Positions 9,191-20,211 of a DNA stretch of 64,000 nt are shown here, in pieces. The notes beneath the pieces are model-generated. The model was given only the letters and a program-made list of their open reading frames with translations. It was not told where the DNA came from and ran no database searches. The first letter of the stretch is position 1. Each line of letters begins with the position of its first letter. A program made the translations under genes and the position numbers. Origin of the DNA: Bryopsis sp. KO-2023 (lineage: Eukaryota > Chlorophyta > Ulvophyceae > Bryopsidales > Bryopsidaceae); assembly GCA_030272585.1 (NCBI GenBank), contig BSYQ01000006.1, positions 501,001-565,000 on the forward strand. The letters run 5' to 3'.

Positions 9191-10444
9191 CAATAGTTAA
9201 AGAAAAGAGACTCCATGGTTTATAAACCGTTTGAAACGGTCTGATATCGGCGAACTTTGCTTGGGGGGCGATCCCAATGTGAGCCAGGTTGAGACATTTT
9301 TCGGTGCTTGGTGGAACTGTTCTGGGGAGTTCTGGAGAGTTGACATTGGTTCAGGTAGAAACTGAAAAGAACGATGAGGCGGCATTTAGGATGGAAAAAT
9401 CGAGAAGATATGAAGTCTTGCATTTCCAAGTGGAAACATTGGTCCTGGGACATTTCCCAAGCTATGCTGCCCACAGGCATTTTATTTTACAACAGCCAAA
9501 CGGGTTTGTTGAACAAACCCGTTTGAACAAACTTTGTTCAAACTTGATCTTGAAAGAACTCCCCATACATCCTACAGAATGCACCCACTCTTTCAACCAA
9601 TTCCAAAAAGCATTCGATCTGCCCACACAAGGCGAGCAAAACAACAATAATAAGACAATAGGTGTTTTTGAATAAGTTCAGCACTTGCACGATTGATCCG
9701 AGCTTTTTTCCCTCCAGCCCTTAATGGCTCCGATGTCGTTTCTGCTGTAATTTCCGCAGAAGCTTTGGTTCTGGGCACCGCAGCAGGCGGCAGCCTCTCC
9801 GCAGCTTACGGGCCATTTCTGGGCGACAGTCTCGTTCTCGCAACTATTCTCGTTGCGTTGTGGCCTCGTTCTCCCTTGTGAGAACAAAATCTTTACATTC
9901 TGCGCATGTAATTGGTTTGGTTTGGTTCCTATGTGCGACATTCGTCGGACATGGGACCACGGTCGTTGGCGACTTTTAACGAGACGTTCAAAGCGAGAGG
10001 GCGTTGTGACTGCCATGGTACCTTTTCCGTTCCCCAGGATGCAGGCTCCAAAGAGCTTCGCTTACTAATTAACAAACCCTCCTATCACCAACACTGAAAC
10101 GCCAATTTGAAAAGGCCCCAGCATGTTGAAACGGGGGCGTCGGACTTTGTGGCGAGAGTCGAACTTTTATCACTGGCCAATAATCAGCGGGGATCAATGT
10201 CGGGCATTCTGCTCAATTCCAGCGCCCTCTCGAATGGCATCAGAAATTCCTGCACCCTGGGTCGATCGATATGTTTCACAGCCACCCGTGCGGCTCCAGA
10301 TCAGGCGGACACCTCGCAAGATACAACAAAACAAAACGGTGGTGGGTTCTGTGAATGAATCGCTTCTCCCGCACACTGGTAACAAGACCAGAGATGGGCG
10401 GGTTTACTACGCATTGAGCGGTCGGTTTCGTAATGGCTCTGCAG
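9191..10444. other. Intergenic; only a pair of overlapping palindromes seen
   Basis: No convincing gene. Two near-perfect palindromes overlap at 9498-9543. Open frames here (for example 9289-9675 and 9678-10016) have no recognisable domain. A 5' exon of the decayed dehydratase gene, including a targeting peptide, could lie in 10123-10440, but I cannot identify it. Confidence 0.5.
9498..9543. repeat. Two overlapping palindromes
   Basis: 9498-9524 has 13-bp arms (AAACGGGTTTGTT and its complement) around a single G. 9521-9543 has 11-bp arms (GTTTGAACAAA and its complement) around a single C. They share GTTT. Could be a cruciform, a dimeric factor site or a transposon remnant. Confidence 0.8.
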
Positions 10445-12107
10445 GGAAAAAAAACAAATACAGTCGCAGGATCACTCAGCCAAAATCGCAAGGGGCGTCT
10501 CAAGCTATGTTGTATGCAACCGGATTGTCGGAAGAAGACATGAAGAAACCTCAAGTGTGACATGCACGCATTCACCATTGCTCGATGTACCTCCCCCCCT
10601 CCTTTTCCAAAAAAGAGATCAGAAAGGGATTGGCAATTCTTTAAAGGGATGGCTTTCACAAATATCACCATTGATCACCCTGCCCACAATCGATTGTGTT
10701 TGAAAACCCGAAAACCTCTCATCCTTATTTCGCCTCAAAGCATGGCCTTCGTACAAAGAATGGTCAGGTTTCTTTTTCGGTTATGTTACTTGAAATAGCT
10801 TATTAAACATGTCTTGCATGGGTAGGGTGAGTCTTCTCATTACCTGCCTGGTGCTGATTCTTTCCTCGAAAATGGCCAGGTTGGAATATCATTAGTGTGG
10901 TTTGAGGGCAATCCCTGCAATATGCACTTGCTTGATCTGTCAGAAACTGTCAAGAAAGGGGTTCAAGATGCTGGTTTGGTGGGCTTTCGGTTCAACACTG
11001 TCGGAGTGGGTGATGGGATCACTGTGGGAACAGAGGGCATGAGCTACAGTTTGCAATCCAGGGACCTTATCGCTGATAGCATTGAGACTGTCATGGGAGC
11101 CCAGTGGTATGATGCATTGATTGCTTTGCCAGGTGTGAGGAAAGAACGGCCCTCCTGGAAAACCCAGTTCACTTCGTTCAGAGCAAAATGTTAATCCAAT
11201 AGTGATCTGCAGAATTCATTCAATATATATTTTTTTGAAAATGTAGCCAATTGACAGGTCTCGTCGATATGGGGAGCTGTGATTTGCGAATCGATCCTCT
11301 CAATAGATTTTTTTTGAAAAAGTGGGTGTTATTTTTGCTGTTTCGGTGCACAGGCTGCGATAAGAATATGCCTGGGGTGGTGATGGCCATGGGTCGCCTA
11401 AATCGCCCAAGTCTGATGATTTATGGGGGGGCAACAAAGCCTGGGAAGAGCCAGCTGACTGGAAAACCCCTGGATGTAGTATCGGCATGTCAAAGCTATG
11501 GTGAGCTATCCCACCCTTCTTTTTTTGAAAAACTCACCTACCCATCCAGGCTGGGCCGACCAAAGAGAGCGATGTTGCAATGTCAGACAAGAAATTATGA
11601 CTCACACTGGTGTTCTTTCCATACCAGGGGAATACACCGCAGGTATGATTACTGAAGAGCAACGGCTCGATATCGTTTGAAACGCTTGTCCTGGGCCAGG
11701 GGCCACTGGGGGTATGTTCACTGCAAACACGATGGCCGCGGCAATCGAGGCTCTGGGCATGTCTCTGCCTTACAGTTCCTCCACACCACCGATGAATCCT
11801 GGCAAGACACAGGAATGCCAACGAGCTGGGGCTGCCATTCTAGAGCTGATTGACAAGGACATCAAACCCCAAGATATCATGACCCGAGCTTCTTTTGAAA
11901 ATGCCATGACTCTCGTGATGGCCCTGGGGGGTTCCACCAATTCTGTCCTTCATCTGATCGCCGTTGCAAGGTGAACTATCCCAAGTGGCTGTAGGTCGGT
12001 GGGGATCGATCTAAAATTGGATGACGTTCAGGCGGTCAGCGATCGGGTTCCTTTTCTGGCTGACCTTCGACCGAGTGGTAAATATGCAATGGAAGATCTG
12101 CACCGCC
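10445..12107 (+). pseudogene. Dihydroxy-acid dehydratase (branched-chain amino acid synthesis), truncated pseudogene
   Basis: The family makes 2-keto acids for Val/Ile/Leu synthesis, in plastids in algae. Exons by splice phase: 10445-10554 ([19 protein letters not shown]), 10880-11132 ([13 protein letters not shown]), 11354-11500 (GCDKNMPGVVMAMGRLNRPS), 11628-11970 ([12 protein letters not shown]) and 11995-12107 (SVGIDLKLDDVQAV, ending MEDLHR). Damage: an in-frame TGA at 11678-11680, where relatives usually have Arg; the third Fe-S ligand Cys of the C-GGM-TAN motif is Thr; and homology stops dead after DLHR, with no splice donor and no C-terminal half in the following 2 kb. The gap at 11971-11994 is only 24 nt yet begins GT, ends AG and restores frame. 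The functional copy must be elsewhere. A read-through gene is unlikely given the truncation. Confidence 0.88.
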
Positions 12108-14059
12108 CGCACGCCATCACAGCGACGTGCGAATTTGTCAGGTTGTTGCTGTTGGAGTCCAATACAATCACTCACCACCGGTCGCGCAGTGTCAGGGCTG
12201 GTGGAATTGTACACCAGAGGAAACGCCTCTTTCGTCAAACTGAAGCCGTCGAAACAAATTAGTAAAGTATTGCAGCGTACTTTGACGGCCGAAAGCAAAC
12301 GAAACAAAGGAAATGATAGAGCAACGCACAAAGAAGGACACTCGCGAGAAGAAGCGAAAAATCGAATTCGTTTTCGGGTGTGAAACCTCTGTATCCTGCG
12401 GATGTCCTCGTGGAACAAACATTAACAAGTTTCTTTCTTTTTTTTGGATTATGCGTCGGTATCTCATACCAATGCAAGCTTACGCTCAAAGTGAAAGGAA
12501 ACAAGGATATCGAAAATCTGGTGGAAGTTCCTGGGGACTTGCATCTCGTAAGACGACCAAGTAATATCGTGAGCTCGAAAGCTTACCAGACCCGATTGAG
12601 CGAGATCAATCGCTGAGAGGCATGCAAGTAGCAGCCCCGCCAACAAGGTGCCGCCGCCAGTGCGTGGTGGAGATAGCTCCCTAGTTCACATGGAGGGGTG
12701 GGGCCACGATTTGGGCGGCATGGTCCTGCTTCTGCGTTGCGTGTGTTGGCGTTTGTGGCTTGGTTCACACATTGGTGACCCTCGGGACGCAGTGCAAAAT
12801 TTCCAAGTCCGACTCTGGAACAGGGTGAAGGTGTGATCCAGGAGCCAGCGCTTACATCGCCTTTGAATTGTTCATCCACTGACCATTGTTGAAACCACAG
12901 TATAAAAAATCCACAGTTTTTACAGAGAGTCAAAGTTGTTCCCACTCACTTCCTAAATACACAAACTCAAAACTCGACTAACATCCCTCAGCCCGGCGGC
13001 GCTTTGACTTGCGCGATCCACATGTCTCACTAAACAGCCCATTCGATCCCAATGGGTTTTACACCATGCAAAAAGAGAAATATGAAATCTTGATCAGTCA
13101 GCCTCTAAGAAAACGGCTTGTTTTGTGTTGTATATGATGGCCTACGTGGTATCCCAGTGGCCTTTTTTTGGGGGGGGGGAAGGACAATTTCACCCGCAAC
13201 TTCGGTCTCTTTGACTAGCTCATGGCTTTTTAATGGAACCAGTCCACCACAATACTAATGAAATAAAACATTGCTGAAGTAGGTTGCTTTTGGATTGATC
13301 TGGATTGAAGAGGGGGGAGAGGGGACGAAGAAGAGAAAGGATTGTAAAATGTTTGATGTAATGAAGTTTCAGTGGGATTCTAGAACTGTGGGGCTTGAAC
13401 ATACAGTTCGATAGCTTCTGCGTTGCTTGAACGGTCGTCGATTTTTAGTGATTCGTTTTCTTATGCGAGGGGTTGATTTTGTTTTTTCCTTTTGAATGAC
13501 AATCAGTGTTTGTAGATACGGATCGGTGTAACAGGGGCTTGAACATACAGGTCCCTCAAGCGCATTCGCTCACTAACTAAATCTCCACCGTATGCAGTCC
13601 ACAAGAGGTGTCCAGTCGCGATTATTTTCATGAAATAAATAAATATCAGCATTGCAACACACTTCGCGAGCCCATGTCTGCTTTGTTTTTCTTGCATGAC
13701 GCACCCCTCAGCACCGTACGTCTCGTCATTTATTTTCTTTCGAATCGTAACTCCCACATGGGATTTGGGCGGAAAAGCAGCCCCTGCAAACATGTTTTTC
13801 TGCAAGACGTCATAAATGTGGAGCAGTCCTGCGCCGACGTCCACGCGTCCAGATTATTCACAGCGCTGGGTCTTCGACAAGGCGCACTCCATATTGTCTG
13901 AGTGTCGAGAAGGGAACACTGTCCTTCGCAGGTTTTCGTACAAAAACTCCGAATTTTCGTTTGTTTCTCCACTCTTCCCGTTCGAAAAGGTGAGGGGCCG
14001 CGAAGGCGCGCCGCCTGGCAATAAACAGTTCCTCCTTACCCTTACAGAGATACGAAAAA
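12108..14059. other. Intergenic; no supported gene
   Basis: No DHAD C-terminal homology and no recognisable domain in any frame. A G-run (about 13171-13180) and short AT-rich stretches are all I see. Confidence 0.5.
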
Positions 14060-14139
14060 TGTCGCGAGTGGGATTCGAACCCACGCTCTTTCGAACTAGA
14101 ACCTGAATCTAGCGCCTTGGACCGCTCGGCCATCGCGAC
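14060..14139 (-). tRNA. tRNA-Leu (anticodon CAG)
   Basis: 80 nt, minus strand. Acceptor stem GTCGCGA/TCGCGAC with discriminator A; D-arm GCCGAGCGGTCCAAGGC; anticodon stem CTAGA/TCTAG with loop TTCAGGT, giving CAG; an extended variable arm (type II, as for Leu); T-arm GTGGG/CCCAC with loop TTCGAAT. No intron and no encoded CCA. The internal A and B boxes are canonical, so it is probably transcribed by Pol III. Confidence 0.97.
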
Positions 14140-15265
14140 TTACGATACCAAAGGCACAAATGAAATATATATACCCTATCCCCGGGATAGGGCCTGTCGT
14201 TTCATATTTTCATATCAGTGATCCAGGGCGTGGTACGAGGGAGTGAGATATGTGTAGGTATAATGGTGTAGGACAGCATGCTGGTCGTGGTATTCAATAC
14301 TTTCGTAAAGTTTAAGAGAAGACTCTGGGCTGTAAGTATTCCCTGTTGCGACGCCTGGCGGTTTTAACCGACTCACCAAGACCCCCACTCATCTTTGAAC
14401 CATTTGAGTATATGCACCGTTCATTAGTGAAAGCCGCCGCCCCAGGCGGACTTCAGAATCCCGTGTCGTGTATTTTTTCCATAACGAAAATGAAATTCTT
14501 ACACTAAAGTTTCCACGCAGAAAACCACCATCCAACCAACAAACACACCCAGTAACTCCACAATAAAAGCAAGACAAAACGAAAACAGAATTGGAAATGC
14601 CAAGGTACGCAAACCAACAAAAAAGAGAGGCCTCAGCCCCGACACTCCCCCAAAAAAACAAACACCTGCACCCCAAATGCTTCAAGATTTTACCCATTGA
14701 AAACCAAAACCAACCCCCAAAAAAACACTTCCATCTCGAAAGCAAAGACAGTTCCTGCTCCCTGGCGAACCAACAAATTCTCTTATTCGCAATCTGGCTT
14801 TTTCTTTTTACCCACTCGTCCCTTCATTGAAATCAGTAATTTTTTCCCCATCCCCTTTTAACATTTTTCTTTTTTTTTCACTGTTTTTGATAAGATAATC
14901 TCCTTTCACAAATTGGTGCTCCAGGTTAGCACCACTGAAAAAAGGTTTTTGTGTTTTTTTTTCTTCTTGTTTTCAAATGGAGCACTCCCTATACCCTGCT
15001 TTTCAACAGAACTACAACTCAAAAACAAAAAAAAACGCGAGAAAAAAATTATTTAAAAAAATGTAAAAAAAATAAAAATAATGGCAAATTCGGTCAACAT
15101 TGAGAAATGATCGGTTTTTCACCACCACAGCCATGAACCTCCCTGTCGCTATTTCTAACCCTTTTTTGACTTGTTTTTCTCACCCAAATTACCAATTTTT
15201 TTTTTCCCTTCAAGATATAGCTGCCTAGAACTCCACCAAAGAGAGTTGGTTAGTGGTGGCCATGA
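14140..15265. other. Intergenic, AT-rich; no supported gene
   Basis: Homopolymer T/A runs and low-complexity sequence, especially 14830-15210. No coding evidence. Confidence 0.5.
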
Positions 15266-15900
15266 CTAATTTTCGGCATCGATTTCTTCATTTGATCCAT
15301 CGACATTTCTGGCAGCCATATCGTGATCTCTCTGCGTAGCAGCAAAAGCACCGACTACAAATAAAGTGACGAAAACCTCGGCCGCTGCTTTCAGCCCCAG
15401 GTCATGTGGAACCCAGCGAGAAACTGCACCACCACCCCAAGAAAACCCTTTAACCATGCCTGCGCTCTCATTCAAAATCATTGTATGATTTTCTGTTTGG
15501 CACTTAATTGAAACCTGCACGATTTCAAGCTCCGTGAAAAAAAAATCCAAAAAGAAAGCGAAAGCCATCCCTACTGGCATGGTTGGGTTGTATTTTTTGA
15601 ATGAGCGCATTTGCATATGTCTGTAGGAAAGAAAGCAGATTCAAGGGGGCGTTTTGTGGACCTACTCCACAAAAGTAAGAAAATACCAATCAATCTACAG
15701 TAAGAAAGCATCCATGCAAGTTTTGCGCAAGCAATCAACCAAACCAGAAACTTTCCACTGTCGATTTGAGGCCGTTACTCACAAACAGGTGCCAACGCAG
15801 CTCCGAAGCGCGCCACAATACTGTCAATAATCATTTTTGAGAAAAAAAACTCTTGCGATCTTCAGGTTACCTGTCAAAGACACCGAGGGTCTGCAGCTTA
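15266..15900 (-). CDS. Possible small multi-exon gene with a membrane segment, not recognised
   Basis: On the minus strand a frame ending at 15266 contains GLKAAAEVFVTLFVVGAFAA followed by a polar tail ending EEIDAEN; this looks like one membrane helix plus a charged C-terminus. Upstream are exon-like pieces with good splice signals: one ending LTKLQTLGVFD with a donor near 15868, and one reading SIVARFGAALAPV between an acceptor near 15816 and a donor near 15785. I could not join all pieces in one frame, so exon structure and start are unresolved. A distant resemblance to OPA3-like mitochondrial proteins crossed my mind but is not supported by a motif. It may be a real small organelle membrane protein or chance. 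Confidence 0.25.
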
Positions 15901-16813
15901 GTCAGATCCCCCCTCAATTCCACAAAAGAGCATTCTTTTTGGCTGAAAATCCCCCAAGGTCAACCCCTGCCACTTTCAGAAAGGTTGCCGCTTAAAAGCA
16001 TAACCTATCGGCCTGCTCAATTTTCCAGCTTCCATGTGAAAATTTCGATCCGGGCCACAATTGATTGCTCAAAATTTTTCAGTAATGATTACAACACTTG
16101 ATGGCAACCCCCCCCCTTCCCTTCCCCCTCTCTTTCACATTGGGTTTTGCCAGCATGAATCAGATGTGGGTTTCCGAAGTTAACACAACAGGACTGAAAA
16201 AACATCAGTGATGAAAATGGAAAATGCTGATGACGGCTGGGCCGTCGACTCGGGAGTTTGGATTTCCTTTTCGACGGAAATCCAGAGAATTGTTTCGAAA
16301 AAGCATCCCGCGATCGCTTACCTGTGCCGTCTCTCGGCGGGAACTTGCTTCAAGACTCGTCCAGCGCCGCCCCGACAGATATCACGTCAACGAACACGCA
16401 AAAAGGTCTGTGGCTGCGGTGGTGGAAGGTGATCTCGGATGGAAACTGAATGGGAGGCGCTCTGATGAGACAGAGTGTTGAATGATGAGCGCAATTCGAT
16501 GAAAAAATCCGGTTCCAGAGGGAACTGTGGCCTGAAGATCGAATGGACAACTCACTCGAATCCGATCTCGAGTGTGCGCCGACCTCAAGCGAAAGACAGA
16601 GCCGCCTTTTCACCCACAACGTGATGGAACACTAAGACGCACATGGCGGCGGGTCGAGGTCAGCGCCGTTGAGACGTCGTAGTATCGACGTCTTTGAACG
16701 GGCGGTTACGTGATGGGGTGAAACTGAAAGTAAAGAACCCTTTCGAAGAGGGTACATATTGTTGGACTTCAGGCCAGTTTGAACTCGTCTCCACGTTTCG
16801 TTTCGCTTGAAAG
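15901..16813. other. Intergenic; no supported gene
   Basis: A poly-C tract near 16109 and scattered open frames without domains. The last 200 bp presumably hold the promoter of the downstream NEET gene; no clear TATA box seen. Confidence 0.4.
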
Positions 16814-17935
16814 ATGCAGTGCGCCATGATCGCTTCCACCAGGGCACCCGTGACCGTGCGTCCGGCGAGTGCGCCGCGGTCCAGAGTTGTGGTTCGTTGT
16901 GCTTCCGAGCAGATCAACCCAGACATCCAGAAGGACAGTGCCAAGGTCGCCACCATCATGAAAACCTCTGAGTTTGAGAAGAAGGTAACGAGAATGCTTG
17001 AGTTTGAGACTGCGTTTTCAGTCGGTAGAACTTGTGAGACGGTGGTGGCACGAGTTGTTCGCGCACCAATTTGGCGGTGACATATCGTGCAGGGTTAGGT
17101 GACGTGTGGGCTAGGTGACGCGCGTGGAGTGCACGAGGCAGCCACGCGCACTCGTGCAGTGCGCGAAAAAAACTCGCGCGCTGGTGGTGCCCAGAACGTG
17201 CGCGCCAAATGTCCGCGCACCCGTATGTGACGCTAAACGCGCACGAGGCATTTCCGCTCCTTTTTTCCTTCGATTTTTGATGTGGAGCTTCCTTTAAACA
17301 CTGTCGCGAACCTTTCATCGCTCTGCAGTGCAGTATATCCTTTTTTTGCACCTGCGCATCTTTGTATCGCTAACTGGTGGTAGGTTTGGTTCAACATATC
17401 CTCTCACACACTGTTGCCTTCATTTTCTGTTTTTTTTTTTTATAGGGTGTTTTCTGTAGATGCTGGAGATCAGGAACGGTGAGCTCAATACAGACAACTA
17501 AATATCACTTCGAATTTTTCAATTGCCTTTTTAAGGAATCCAGATTAACTGTTGAAAAATGAAGGTAGTGGTTCTGAAGGCATGACATTCATTTTCTGCG
17601 GACCAGATAAAGAAAGAAAAAAAAAAAAAATGTTTATGTTTTTTAAAGAAAGACATAAAAACGCAGATTTTTGTTGCGTTTGGAAATCTCAACTGATATT
17701 CAGGCCAATTTCTCATCTCACTCCCCCCTTATTTTGTTTGGAATGAGTGTTGGTCATACAGAGTAGCAGCTCACTTTCCACGTTTTCATTATCAACCATA
17801 TCCTTTCAGACATGTGGTTTTATTTTCATTTTTTCCTTGTTTTTTCAGTTCCCCATGTGTGATGGATCTCACATGAAGCACAACAAGGCCACCGGAGACA
17901 ATGTTGGCCCACTCATTATCGACAAATCCGAGTAG
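16814..17935 (+). CDS. NEET (CDGSH) iron-sulfur protein, plant/plastid type
   Basis: Three exons join in frame: 16814-16984 (57 codons), 17446-17478 (11 codons) and 17849-17935, giving 96 residues. Residues 1-30 are Ser/Thr/Arg/Ala-rich and end VVVRCAS, like a plastid transit peptide. Then comes [11 protein letters not shown], typical of plant NEET proteins, and the cluster-binding motif [16 protein letters not shown] (C-x-C-x2-S-x3-P-x-C-D-G-S-H) supplying the 3-Cys/1-His ligands of a labile 2Fe-2S cluster. The end, [14 protein letters not shown], is almost the plant consensus. NEET homodimers transfer or sense Fe-S clusters in plastids and mitochondria. The first two ligands come from the tiny 33-nt exon, the rest from exon 3. 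The 461-nt first intron has a CG-rich start. Confidence 0.93.
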
Positions 17936-18503
17936 AGATATTGTTGATGCACTTTGTGATCAGTGTGAGATCACACTTTTTGCTGATAAGGGGGAGGAGG
18001 GTCTTGGTTTATCACTTTTTTCTTCCTGCACGAATTTGGTATTTCAGAAAGGCAAATTCGGAATTTTACTGATGTAAGATCGCAATGCTAATGAGGTTTG
18101 CTTGCGCTGTTGAAACCGTCGGGGTTGTTACGCTATCTTCTGCTTGGTTTCTTGTCAAACAGTCTGTGCAGGCTGTTTGTGAATTCACACAATGCATTAT
18201 ATCTGAGTAAATTTCTTGAATTCCAAGAACTGGGGAAGCTTGGCCTAAGGTTCCGTTGTGCCCAGCGTCACTCATCTGCACAAAGGTGCTGGGTTTTTAA
18301 TGCTACATAGATAACATTCCAGAGATCTCTGGAATGCAACTTGCTTCTCGAGTCTTTGTTTGGAACTCTTGTGTGTGGGAGGTCAACTCCCCCCCCCCCC
18401 CCCTTCTACCCTCAACATCCATTACATCCATTGCAGTGTGTTCACTACACCAAAGTGCTTGCAATCATCATTTGGGGGGGGGGGGGTGTAGTTGCTCTTC
18501 AAT
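17936..18503. other. Intergenic with homopolymer C and G runs
   Basis: No gene. A poly-C run near 18390-18403 and a G run near 18474-18486 flank the 3' side of the TenA-like gene. Confidence 0.5.
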
Positions 18504-19265
18504 CTACAACGAGGACATCTTGGGCATGGGCAACAATGGCTGGCCACAGGCGGAACGAAAGAAATTGACCTCGCAGGTCATGCAGCTCTTCATGACGAAA
18601 AGCGCAGTCGCCCAATCGTAAGCAGCAGGATGGTCCGCAAACCACTGGTCGATGAAGTTGTCGAGCCGATAGGCGCCGTGCCAGTAGTTGTTTTCCTCAA
18701 TCCAGAAAGAATACAGGTTCGTCGCGGTGGCACAGGGCAGCAGCTCGGTGGCGAGCCAAGGCCAGAGCTGCTCGCAGGGGAGCATCGCAAGGATGCCGTA
18801 GATCGGTTCCATGTTGAGGGCTACATGGCGCTCGAAGTCGATATACGCTTGGACAGCCGGGCTCGGGTTGACCGCCGCGCCGCTGGAAATATGCCAATCT
18901 TCAAGAAAGCTCTTGTTGTATTTTCGATAGCTGTCGATTCGCGCCTGGGCAAAAGCCGCCAACTCTGTTTCGCTCGCGGACGTCGCTCGCTTTTCAACGG
19001 TTTCGTAGTCGGCCACGGCGTTGTAGCAGTAGGCTGCGTCTTGCACCGTGTACTGGCCGTAGGTGTTGGGATGGAGACTGCCCGCCTTGATCCCTTGCAT
19101 GTAGTCGCTGGCCAACGCTTGCTCGGCGATGTCGGTACATGCCAGCCACAGTTTCCAGGAGATGGAGTCTACTGGCGGTTTGCCGATACGGAAGGGCAGC
19201 CCAGCCAAGGCGTTGTGCTGAAAATTGATTTGGCGAGGTGAACGGTGGGCCATGTTTCTTCCCAC
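18504..19265 (-). CDS. TenA/THI-4-like (thiaminase II / PqqC fold) protein
   Basis: Single-exon frame of 253 codons (ATG 19265, alternative ATG 19253). The family pattern is visible: an N-terminal helix with SWKLWLACTDIAEQ; IKAGSLHPNTYGQYTVQDAAY, matching the G-x-L-x5-Y-x2-QD-x2-Y signature; the LPCEQLWPWLATELLP segment with the Cys corresponding to the TenA nucleophile; and CEVNFFRSAC near the C-terminus with the conserved Glu. TenA proteins salvage thiamin pyrimidine; some relatives have other roles, so the substrate is open. The gene is clearly more GC-rich than its AT-rich flanks and has no intron, unlike nearly all its neighbours, which suggests transfer from a bacterium or a retrocopy. 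It starts 15 bp from a MITE, which must lie in its promoter. Confidence 0.72.
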   Translation of the reverse strand: MGRNMAHRSPRQINFQHNALAGLPFRIGKPPVDSISWKLWLACTDIAEQALASDYMQGIKAGSLHPNTYGQYTVQDAAYCYNAVADYETVEKRATSASETELAAFAQARIDSYRKYNKSFLEDWHISSGAAVNPSPAVQAYIDFERHVALNMEPIYGILAMLPCEQLWPWLATELLPCATATNLYSFWIEENNYWHGAYRLDNFIDQWFADHPAAYDWATALFVMKSCMTCEVNFFRSACGQPLLPMPKMSSL

Positions 19266-19280
19266 AATGTTCTCGGTGTA

Positions 19281-19864
19281 CCGTAGATAGGGTAATGTTT
19301 GCGCGCATGAACTTTCGCGTGTTTTATTTTTGCGACACTAATTTTTGCGATTCAATCAGGTCGCAAAAATTAGTGCAACGCAAACATTAGGCTGCGCAAA
19401 AAAAAAAGCTGCGCAAAAGAAAAGCTGCGCAACACACGAACCAAGTGCACGTCTCTTCCTAGCTCATTTCCCACTAAACGATACGAGTCAACACCCTTTG
19501 CGTAGCCCATGCGGCTCCAATCGACCCCTCCCCAACCAGTCGCTGCCCTTCGCAACCTTTCTTAGCTACTGAGCCATGTTCGAGACGCCTTCGCACAGCA
19601 TGTACATAGCCGTTGTTCAGGATGCCTGGATGGCTGTCACTGATCCAAGGGTGTGAAATTGAAGTGATGGATTATTGTGGGGAGGTACCAGTAGCTTCAC
19701 TCTGTTTTTTTCTGTTACCCTTTGTTTGCGTTGGTCTTTGTTTGCGTTGGTGGGATGTCTGCGCGCGCTTATTAATTGCGGTGCTTCAAGTTTTGCGACA
19801 CTAATTTTTGCGATTTTTCCTGCTCGCAAAAATTAATCCAACGCAAAAATTACCCTATCTACGG
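19281..19864. mobile_element. MITE with TA target duplication (Tc1/mariner-like ends)
   Basis: 584 bp bounded by the inverted terminal sequence CCGTAGATAGGGTAAT, flanked by TA on both sides (19279-19280, 19865-19866). Inside each end lies another hairpin built on GACACTAATTTTTGCGA and its complement (about 19333-19378 and 19797-19850). No transposase frame. TA duplication and size suit a non-autonomous Tc1/mariner-type element. Confidence 0.85.
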
Positions 19865-20211
19865 TATTATGAAACCAATGAAGTTTCACACAAAAGCAAC
19901 ACTCGAATACACACCCCGTTGTGTACATTCGTACACACACACAATCACACTCTTTCAGAAGCCACATGGATACTGCGTTAACGCGCGCATGGGCGTTAAT
20001 GCTGACAGTTAACAATCTACGTCTAGTCGTTTCAAAATCCGACATCTGTTTTTGCTGGGCACTACAATCGTCCGACCTGAACTCAGAGTCCAACATCACT
20101 GCCAGCAAGGGCACTACACCCTCGATTCTTGCTGCAACGCATTAATGGTCCAGGGCCAACCCCCCCTCTATTGACAGACAGCTGAAAAACACCAACGGAC
20201 GGGGAAGCAAG

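Noticed and set aside
11678-11680. Selenocysteine at the in-frame TGA of the dehydratase relic
   Set aside because: The site is normally Arg, not Cys; no SECIS-like structure noticed, and the gene is truncated anyway.
12380-12616. C-terminal exon of the dehydratase gene
   Set aside because: The frame (LKVKGNKDIENLVEVPG) does not match the family after DLHR, and lacks its conserved C-terminal motifs.
13858-14133. 91-codon frame starting MAERSKALDSGSSSKERG
   Set aside because: This is a translated tRNA-Leu gene, a well-known false protein.
14591-14830. 79-codon Lys/Gln/Pro-rich frame
   Set aside because: Low-complexity product in AT-rich spacer DNA with no supporting feature.
18492-19241. 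249-codon plus-strand frame over the TenA-like gene
   Set aside because: Mirror of a GC-rich gene; the minus strand shows the TenA motifs.
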